DNA of 37,882 bases from Candidatus Accumulibacter conexus (GTDB lineage: Bacteria > Pseudomonadota > Gammaproteobacteria > Burkholderiales > Rhodocyclaceae), in contig JAGFNJ010000052.1 of NCBI GenBank assembly GCA_017592775.1, forward strand, positions 1-37,882. Direction: 5' to 3'. The notes under the pieces are model-generated. The model worked only from the letters and a program-made list of their open reading frames with translations, was not told where the DNA came from and did no database searches. The translations under genes were made by a program, and so were the position numbers. Below are positions 31,618-37,882 of this stretch, piece after piece (the first letter of the stretch is position 1; each line of letters opens with the position of its first letter).

Positions 31618-34422
31618 GTGGGCGCACCGGAAGAACAAGCAAGGGAGGAGATCGACCGCCTGCTGGCCGCTGCCGGCTGGGCGGTGCAGGACGTCGGCGC
31701 CGCCAACCTCCACGCTGCGCGTGGCGTCGCGCTGCGCGAGTTCGAGCTGAACGTCGGCCACGGCACCGCCGACTACCTGCTCTATGTCGGGGGCAGGGCT
31801 GCCGGCGTCATCGAAGCCAAGAAGGCGGGCGCCACGCTCAGCGGCGTCGAAGCGCAGTCGGTGCGCTATGCGCAAGGGTTGCCGGCCACGCTGCCGGCCT
31901 GGCTCCGACCGCTGCCGTTCCTCTACGAATCCACCGGGCTGGAGACACACTTCACCAACGGCCTCGATCCCGAGCCACGCGCCCGCGGCGTGTTCGCCTT
32001 CCATCGGCCGGAAACCCTGGCCGCCTGGTTGTCACCGTCCTTTCCGGCCGGGGAGGGCAGGGTGTCGGGGCCTCCACGCGCTGCAGACAACGCGGCGCTG
32101 ACCTACGCCTTGACCTTCCTCGCGCGCGTGCGCGCCATGCCGCCGCTGGTCACCGAGTGGTCCGACTGCAAGCTCTGGCCCGCGCAGATCACCGCCATCC
32201 GCAACCTGGAAGCCAGCCTCGCGCAGAACAAGCCGCGCGCGCTGATCCAGATGGCGACAGGCTCCGGCAAGACCTTCACCGCCATCAGCTTCATCTACCG
32301 GCTGATCAAGTTCGCCGGCGCGCGGCGTGTCCTGTTCCTGGTGGACCGCGGCAACCTCGGCCGGCAGGCCAGGAAGGAGTTCGACCAGTACGTCTCGCCC
32401 GTCAACAACTACAAGTTCGGCGAGGAGTTCATCGTCCAGCACCTCACCAGCAACCAGCTCGACAAGACGGCGCGCGTCTGCATCTGCACCATCCAGCGCA
32501 TGTATTCGATGCTCAAGGGCCGCGAGCTGCCGGAAGAAGCCGACGAGGAGTCCACCGAGCGCGTCGAGAGCCTGTTCAAGGAACCGGAGCCCATCGACTA
32601 CAACCCGGCGTTGCCGATCGAGACCTTCGACATCATCGTCACCGACGAGGCGCACCGCTCGATCTACAACCTGTGGCGGCAGGTGCTGGAGTACTTCGAC
32701 GCCCATCTGATCGGCCTGACCGCCACGCCCAACAAGCAGACCTTCGGCTTCTTCAACCAGAACCTGGTGATGGAGTACGGCCACCCGCAGGCGGTGGCCG
32801 ACGGCGTCAACGTCAACTACGACGTCTACCGCATCAGGACCGAGGTCACCGAAGCCGGCAGCACCGTGGAAGCCGGCTACTGGCTGCAGGTGCTGGACAA
32901 GCCCACCCGCGCCCGGCGCGACTGGCAGCTCGACGACGACTTCGAGTACGCGCCCGAAGAGCTGGACCGCAGCGTGCAGACGCCCGACCAGATCCGCACC
33001 ATCGCCCGCACGCTGCGTGACCGCTGGCAGAGCGACCTCTTTCCGCAGCGGCAGGAGCTGCCCAAGACGCTGGTGTTCGCCAAGGACGACAACCACGCCG
33101 AGGCCATCGTCGGCATCTTGCGCGAGGAGTGGGGCCGCGGCAACGAGTTCGCGCAGAAGATCACCTACCGCACCACGGGCAGCAAGCCGGAGGAGCTGAT
33201 CAAGGCCTTCCGCACCAGCTATTACCCGCGCATCGCCGTCACCGTCGACATGATCGCCACCGGCACCGACATCAAGCCGGTGGAGATCGTCGTCTTCATG
33301 CGCAGCGTGAAGAGCCGCAGCTTCTTCGAGCAGATGAAGGGCCGCGGCGTACGCGTCATCAAGGACGACGACCTGCGCGGCGTGAACCCGGGCGAGCACG
33401 TGCACAAGGACCGGTTCGTCATCGTCGACTGCGTGGGCGTGTGCGAGCGCGACAAGACCGACAGCCGGCCGATGGACCAGAAGAAGAGCGTGCCGCTGGC
33501 GGCGCTGCTGCAGGCCGTGAGCCTGGGCAACGTCGAGCCTGAGGTGCTCTCCAGCGTGGCCGTGCGCCTGGCGCGGCTGGACGCCCAACTCACCGACGCC
33601 GAGCGCGCCAGAGTGGTGAGCGAAGCCGGCGGCCTGGGCCTGAAAGAGCTCTCGCGCGGCATCGTGCAGGCGCTGGACCCGCGCGAAGACCGTTCGCCGC
33701 AGGAGGCCGAGGCGGCGCTGCGCAACGCCGTCAAGCCGCTCTCCAACCCCGCCCTGCGCACGCTGATCCTGACGCTGAAAACAATGAAGGAACTGGTGAT
33801 CGACACCGTCACGCAGGATCGTGTACTCGAAGCCGGCTTCTCCGAGGCCGCGCGCGAGCGCGCGCAGGGCATCGTGCAGAGCTTCGAAGCCTTCATCGCC
33901 CAGCACCGCGACGAGATCACCGCCCTGCAGATCCTCTACAACCGCCCGACCAAGGTGCCACTGAAGTTCGAAGACCTGAAGGCGCTGGCCGACACGCTGC
34001 AGGCCCCGCCGCATCTGTGGACCGAAAGCCAGCTCTGGCAGGCCTACGCCGCGCTCGACCAGACCAAGGGAGAGGGGAAAGTGCGGGGCGCGAGCCGCCG
34101 CCGTATCCTGACCGACCTGGTGTCACTGGTGCGCTACGCCATGCACCAAGAGAACGAACTGGTGCCGTACCCCGAGCGCGTAGCGGCCAACTTCAGGGCG
34201 TGGATGGCGCAGCAGCAGGGTTCAGGGAAGAGCTTCACCGACGAGCAGCGCTGGTGGCTGGAGAAAATGGCCGAGCACATCGCCAGCAACCTCGACATCG
34301 AGGCCGAGGACTTCGGCTACGCGCCCTTCGACCAGCGTGGTGGGCTGGGCAGGGTGCATCAGCTCTTCGGCACGGAGTTGCCGAAGGTGATCGATGAGTT
34401 TAATCGGGAGTTGGTGGCGTGA
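31618..34422 (+). CDS. hsdR: Type I restriction enzyme, R (endonuclease/translocase) subunit
   Basis: HsdR translocates DNA by ATP hydrolysis and cuts it away from the recognition site. The 934-aa product begins with a PD-(D/E)xK nuclease (D52 in GTADYLLY, E66-A-K68 in GVIEAKK). SF2 motor domains follow: Walker A MATGSGKT at residues 212-219, Walker B DEAH at 343-346, LIGLTATPNKQT, and the second RecA domain with TVDMIATGTDIKPVE and FFEQMKGRGVR. A C-terminal helical domain contacts the methylase. The start is GTG at 31618: an in-frame TAA lies at 31579 and there is no ATG or TTG between. It overlaps hsdS by 4 nt. Confidence 0.93.
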   Translation: MGAPEEQAREEIDRLLAAAGWAVQDVGAANLHAARGVALREFELNVGHGTADYLLYVGGRAAGVIEAKKAGATLSGVEAQSVRYAQGLPATLPAWLRPLPFLYESTGLETHFTNGLDPEPRARGVFAFHRPETLAAWLSPSFPAGEGRVSGPPRAADNAALTYALTFLARVRAMPPLVTEWSDCKLWPAQITAIRNLEASLAQNKPRALIQMATGSGKTFTAISFIYRLIKFAGARRVLFLVDRGNLGRQARKEFDQYVSPVNNYKFGEEFIVQHLTSNQLDKTARVCICTIQRMYSMLKGRELPEEADEESTERVESLFKEPEPIDYNPALPIETFDIIVTDEAHRSIYNLWRQVLEYFDAHLIGLTATPNKQTFGFFNQNLVMEYGHPQAVADGVNVNYDVYRIRTEVTEAGSTVEAGYWLQVLDKPTRARRDWQLDDDFEYAPEELDRSVQTPDQIRTIARTLRDRWQSDLFPQRQELPKTLVFAKDDNHAEAIVGILREEWGRGNEFAQKITYRTTGSKPEELIKAFRTSYYPRIAVTVDMIATGTDIKPVEIVVFMRSVKSRSFFEQMKGRGVRVIKDDDLRGVNPGEHVHKDRFVIVDCVGVCERDKTDSRPMDQKKSVPLAALLQAVSLGNVEPEVLSSVAVRLARLDAQLTDAERARVVSEAGGLGLKELSRGIVQALDPREDRSPQEAEAALRNAVKPLSNPALRTLILTLKTMKELVIDTVTQDRVLEAGFSEAARERAQGIVQSFEAFIAQHRDEITALQILYNRPTKVPLKFEDLKALADTLQAPPHLWTESQLWQAYAALDQTKGEGKVRGASRRRILTDLVSLVRYAMHQENELVPYPERVAANFRAWMAQQQGSGKSFTDEQRWWLEKMAEHIASNLDIEAEDFGYAPFDQRGGLGRVHQLFGTELPKVIDEFNRELVA

Positions 34423-35642
34423 GCGGCGCGACGATGACTCGCCTTCGCGACCTGGGCGACTGGCGCGGCGGAAACACTCCCCCGAAGGCCAACGCCGCCT
34501 ACTGGACCGACGGCACCGTCCCGTGGGTCTCACCGAAGGACATGAAGGTGGACGAGATCACCTCGTCCGAGGACCGAGTCTCAGAAGCTGCGCTGAAGGA
34601 GGGCCGTGTTTCGCTGGTGCCTGCGGGATCTGTGCTGGTTGTGACGCGCAGTGGCATCCTGTCGCACACGCTCCCGGTAGCAGTGACTAAGACTCAGGTC
34701 ACGATCAACCAAGACCTCAAGGCGCTGACTCCGAAGCCGGATGTTTCGCCGAAGTACGTTGCACATGCGCTGCGCGGAGCCAGTCGCCGCATCCTGAGGG
34801 AGTGCTCAAAGCACGGCACGACCGTTGCGTCGGTCGAGACCAGTGCATTACTGGACTTCGAGATTCCCCTCGTTGATCTGGACGAGCAGCGCCGGATCGT
34901 CGCCGAACTCGAAAAGCAGTTCTCCCGCCTCGACGAAGCCGTCGCCAACCTCCAGCGCGTCAAGGCCAACCTGCTCGCTTATAGGCAAGCAGCAGTGCGC
35001 GAGGCAATCTGGGGCCACCGGTTCGCGGAACCTTGGGCCGAGGATCTGCCTTCTGGTTGGTACAGGGCACCCCTATCCCAGCTGGGGCAGTTTGGGCGTG
35101 GCAAATCCAAACACCGCCCGCGCGGCGATCCGAGGCTCTTCGGAGGCCCATATCCGTTCATACAGACGGGGGACGTCCGACGGTCGGCTGGTGTGATCCG
35201 TGAATTCACACAGACGTATAGCGAGTTCGGGCTCCAGCAAAGCCGACTCTGGCCGGTCGGTACGCTTTGCATAACTATTGCAGCCAACATCGCCGAGACC
35301 GGCATTTTGGCGATGCCCGCTTGCTTTCCGGACAGCGTCGTCGGCTTCGTCTGTGAGGACGAGACACTGGTCCGGTACGTCGAACTCTTCTTCAGAACGA
35401 TTCGTGTCGACCTGGAGCGGCTCGCTCCTGCGACGGCGCAGAAGAATATCAACTTGGCTGTCTTGGAACGTCTTGAGGTGAAGGTCCCTCCGGCGCCGGA
35501 GCGCGAGCGCATCGTCGCCGAAGTCGACCGGCGCCTCTCCATCGTCCACGAAGTCGAGACCGAAGTCGACGCAAACTTGAGGCGCGCGGCTTTGCTTAGA
35601 TCAAGTTGTCTTGCGGCCTCGTTTTCGGCGGCTCCCATATGA
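34419..35642 (+). CDS. hsdS: Type I restriction-modification specificity subunit
   Basis: HsdS sets the bipartite DNA target for both methylation and cutting. The 407-aa product shows the usual order. TRD1 is at residues 5-150 (GDWRGGNTPPKANAAYWTDG, PWVSPKDM), with coiled-coil spacer CR1 around 160-205 (DEQRRIVAELEKQFSRLDEA, LLAYRQAAVREAIWG). TRD2 covers 215-350 (PFIQTGDVRRSAG). CR2 runs to the end (ERERIVAEVDRRLSIVHEVE). The GTG at 34419 overlaps the hsdR stop (GTGA), so the two are coupled; an ATG at 34434 is an alternative. The second half is visibly less GC-rich than hsdR, in line with shuffling of recognition domains. Confidence 0.92.
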   Translation: MSGATMTRLRDLGDWRGGNTPPKANAAYWTDGTVPWVSPKDMKVDEITSSEDRVSEAALKEGRVSLVPAGSVLVVTRSGILSHTLPVAVTKTQVTINQDLKALTPKPDVSPKYVAHALRGASRRILRECSKHGTTVASVETSALLDFEIPLVDLDEQRRIVAELEKQFSRLDEAVANLQRVKANLLAYRQAAVREAIWGHRFAEPWAEDLPSGWYRAPLSQLGQFGRGKSKHRPRGDPRLFGGPYPFIQTGDVRRSAGVIREFTQTYSEFGLQQSRLWPVGTLCITIAANIAETGILAMPACFPDSVVGFVCEDETLVRYVELFFRTIRVDLERLAPATAQKNINLAVLERLEVKVPPAPERERIVAEVDRRLSIVHEVETEVDANLRRAALLRSSCLAASFSAAPI

Positions 35643-35683
35643 GCAAGACCTGAACAAATGTAGAAAAGAGAGGAGGCAGCAGA

Positions 35684-37663
35684 TTGAAGCCTGTTCGTGC
35701 GTTTGTTGGTCACAGCTTTACCCCTGACGATGCTGTGTTAGTCGCCCCCTTTCTAAAGTACTTGACCGCAATATCGGAGATGCATCCGTCTTTCTCTTGG
35801 GAACACGCCGAGCGGGCGGAGCCGATGGTTATCGACGAGAAGGTTCTTCGGCTCTTCGCCGACAAGACTCTGTTCATCGCCATCTGTACCAGAAAGGAGC
35901 GGGTGATTTCGCCCGATGCACTTGGCCAGTCATTTTTTTTGCCGAATCGGTTCATTGCTGTCCAAGCTGCGTTCGCTTGGAAGACCTCGGACTGGATCAT
36001 TCAGGAGATTGGTCTAGCAATAGGGCTCGGACTCCCGGTAATACTCCTTGTCGAAGACGGCGTCCGGTCTCCGGGCGGATTGCAGGGCAATCTCGAGTGC
36101 ATCGCCTTTTCTCGTAGTTCGCCAGAGAGATCATTTCCAAAGCTGGCCGAGATGATTGCGACCCTCTCCCCTAGATCTAAGGCTCTGCAGGAGTCGACGG
36201 AAGCGCCGGCCGTTGCCGCTTCTCAGGGGCGGTTAGAGACCGAGGCGCCGCTGCCAGAGAACGCCTGGGCGAATCCGAGTCCGACTTGGAGCCGCCGCCA
36301 ATTCGATTTCGCCTTTATTAGCTTTGTGGCAATCGCTGACGAGGTCAATGCTAAGCGAATATCGGACGCGTTTCTCGCCTCTGATATTGGAGGTGATGCC
36401 GAAAGCAGGCAGACTTGGGTGGCCGACTGCGAGTGGGCCCGCATTGCCCTCGACAAGGGTGGCAAGCTTCAGCGCCTGGTGACACTTGCTGCCGAACATC
36501 CGGCCAACTCCGGCGTTGGTGAGACACTCGGGCGTGGTTTTCTGCATTACGGGGAGTACTCAAAGTCCGCAGACGCCTTTGAGCAAGCGGCGGTCAACGC
36601 CACGGATGCGCGACATGTAATTCGATTGCTGAAGGAATCCGCACTAGCAGCGCAGAAAGGGGGCGATGGAGCTCGTGCGCTGAAGATGACTGATCGCATG
36701 AGGCAGTTGGCCCAGGAAGCGGCGACCGGGTACGAAAGCATCTTGGAAGCAGAGCGCATGCTTGCCGAACTGCGAAAGGAAGACGACGTTCAGATCGCCA
36801 CCTTAGAGCGCTTACTTGAGATATCGCCAGACGATGCGGAAAAGCGATTCGCGCTGGCGTACAAGTACTCCGAACTAGAAAGGAATGATCTGGCGGCACT
36901 GCATTACTCGCGCATCCCGCTCGGTGAACGAACGGGTGTTACTTGGAACAACTTTGCTGTTTCGCTTGACCGACTGGGTATGCCGGGGAAGGCCGTCACC
37001 TCTTACCGACGCGCTGAGGAACTAGGCGAAACGCTGGCAATGAGCAATCTTGCCAACAAGCTAACGGAGTTCGGGTTCTTGTGTGAGGCACGGGCAATCC
37101 TTGAAGCCGCGATTGCCGTAAAGGATCATCACAAGAACGTGGATTCCTCGCTCAACCGACTGAAGGACCTGCCGGAAGACGAGAGCAGAAAGGAAGCGGA
37201 GGTCATCGAGCAAGCGAAACCGATCAGCGATTTCTACCGGGCGTTCGGAGAGGCCTTGATGAGGCCACTGCCGGCGGTTCTCGCGGACACATGGCGGGGC
37301 CCCGACTGTCCGTTGGAATTCAACGTGGAGGATGGGAGGCTTGTTGCGCGTGGCCAGTACGAACGGGCTCAAGGTGGGCTGCTCTTGGCGATGATGAGCC
37401 ACGAGGGCTTCGCGGGTAAGACTGATGCTGCTCCGTTGCGCTTTCGTGTTGAGTACGTGGCGACGGCAAGAGGTAGCGCCTTGGTGGGGCAAGTCAAGCG
37501 CTTCCGCGAGGGCGAGGTTCTGAAAGGAGCGGCTGCAACCTTTCTTGCGCAGGAGGAGGCTCCCCAGATCTTGATGGTCGTTAGTGCGGATGGCAGGTTG
37601 ATCCGTGTCCTCGAGAGAAGCAAGAACACTAGCCAGCGCACCTATGAGTTCAAAGCGGCCTAA
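35684..37663 (+). CDS. TIR-like domain protein with TPR-like repeats, inside the R-M operon
   Basis: This 659-aa protein is of no recognised named family. Residues 4-150 look like a TIR/TIR-like fold: first strand VRAFVGHSF, a second strand TLFIAICTR, SDWIIQEIGLAIGLGLPVIL with E108 in the place of the catalytic glutamate of TIR NADases, and a final strand near LECIAFSRS. Residues about 265-500 form helical pairs of TPR type (GRGFLHYGEYSKSADAFEQA, AEKRFALAYKYSELE, WNNFAVSLDRLGMPGKAVTS). The C-terminal 130 residues are unassigned. The TTG start follows a perfect AGGAGG at 7 nt; the next ATG would remove the first TIR strand. The gene is less GC-rich than hsdR. NADase activity is inferred. Confidence 0.65.
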   Translation: MKPVRAFVGHSFTPDDAVLVAPFLKYLTAISEMHPSFSWEHAERAEPMVIDEKVLRLFADKTLFIAICTRKERVISPDALGQSFFLPNRFIAVQAAFAWKTSDWIIQEIGLAIGLGLPVILLVEDGVRSPGGLQGNLECIAFSRSSPERSFPKLAEMIATLSPRSKALQESTEAPAVAASQGRLETEAPLPENAWANPSPTWSRRQFDFAFISFVAIADEVNAKRISDAFLASDIGGDAESRQTWVADCEWARIALDKGGKLQRLVTLAAEHPANSGVGETLGRGFLHYGEYSKSADAFEQAAVNATDARHVIRLLKESALAAQKGGDGARALKMTDRMRQLAQEAATGYESILEAERMLAELRKEDDVQIATLERLLEISPDDAEKRFALAYKYSELERNDLAALHYSRIPLGERTGVTWNNFAVSLDRLGMPGKAVTSYRRAEELGETLAMSNLANKLTEFGFLCEARAILEAAIAVKDHHKNVDSSLNRLKDLPEDESRKEAEVIEQAKPISDFYRAFGEALMRPLPAVLADTWRGPDCPLEFNVEDGRLVARGQYERAQGGLLLAMMSHEGFAGKTDAAPLRFRVEYVATARGSALVGQVKRFREGEVLKGAAATFLAQEEAPQILMVVSADGRLIRVLERSKNTSQRTYEFKAA

Positions 37664-37705
37664 GTGCCGACGTTCTGCGAAAAGACGCCGATTGGATGAT
37701 CCTGT

Positions 37706-37882
37706 TTGAACACCACCACCCTGGTTCATAAGCTCTGGAACTACTGCAACGTCCTGCGCGACGACGGCATGAGCTACGGCGACCACGTCGAGCAGCTCAC
37801 CTACCTGCTGTTCCTGAAGATGGCCGACGAGCGCAGCCGTCCGCCATACGACCAGGCCAGTCCCATCCCCGCGCCCTACGCC
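37706..37882 (+). CDS. hsdM: Type I restriction-modification methylase subunit, N-terminus (cut by window end)
   Basis: The frame from TTG at 37706 runs open to the window edge (59 codons): MNTTTLVHKLWNYCNVLRDD, GMSYGDHVEQLTYLLFLKMA, DERSRPPYDQ. This is the HsdM N-terminal helical domain, which normally precedes the SAM-dependent adenine methylase with its NPPF motif (outside the window). An in-frame TGA at 37697 rules out an earlier start, and no ATG lies before residue 22. It begins 42 nt after the TIR/TPR gene. The operon order is therefore hsdR-hsdS-X-hsdM. Confidence 0.85.
   Translation, partial: MNTTTLVHKLWNYCNVLRDDGMSYGDHVEQLTYLLFLKMADERSRPPYDQASPIPAPYA

Overview
The window looks like a chromosomal segment of a high-GC betaproteobacterium, probably a member of the Rhodocyclales similar to Candidatus Accumulibacter. 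This is inferred from gene content, not from a marker gene. The pointers are three proteins with PEP-CTERM or VPLPA sorting tails, a pyruvate dehydrogenase operon whose E3 subunit carries its own lipoyl domain, tamA-tamB, and two-domain Sua5. No rRNA, tRNA or CRISPR array was seen.

Region 1-3003 is a mobile-element graveyard. It holds the 3' end of an IS66 transposase gene, the maturase tail and domains V/VI of a group II intron, and a HicB gene with a decapitated hicA. Two paralogous PIN-toxin/small-partner modules follow, the first with a frameshifted toxin. Each module is followed by an 82-bp repeat that looks like the 5' end of a group II intron. Region 3182-5114 carries a PhoX-like PEP-CTERM protein and a headless CPBP protease.

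Region 5586-18663 is core genome. tamA and tamB (outer-membrane assembly) are followed by a VPLPA-tailed exported protein behind a textbook sigma-54 -24/-12 promoter. A leftward run iorA-iorB-folD-purE-purK-sua5 comes next, covering indolepyruvate oxidation, folate C1 metabolism, purine synthesis and tRNA t6A formation. Divergent from iorA, aceE-aceF-lpdA (18977-25061) encodes the pyruvate dehydrogenase complex and ends at a perfect 17-bp hairpin. The shared control region contains an FNR/Anr-type box placed exactly at -41.5 from a predicted iorA start. It also contains a palindrome sitting between the -35 and -10 of the predicted aceE promoter. This suggests an oxygen-dependent switch between ferredoxin-linked and NAD-linked 2-oxoacid oxidation.

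Region 25379-31348 is accessory: a PEP-CTERM protein, a second group II domain V relic, a truncated IS1182-type transposase, a MNT/HepT pair whose HEPN toxin is broken at its active site, and a 1033-aa type-I-secreted RTX protein. The RTX protein has three copies of an unrecognised ~155-aa domain and near-identical 408-bp tandem repeats.

Region 31618-37882 is a type I restriction-modification locus in the order hsdR-hsdS-X-hsdM, with hsdM cut by the window end. X is a 659-aa protein with an N-terminal TIR-like domain and TPR-like helical repeats. All four genes start with GTG or TTG. A TIR-like protein inside an R-M operon is the best candidate here for an undescribed defence arrangement.
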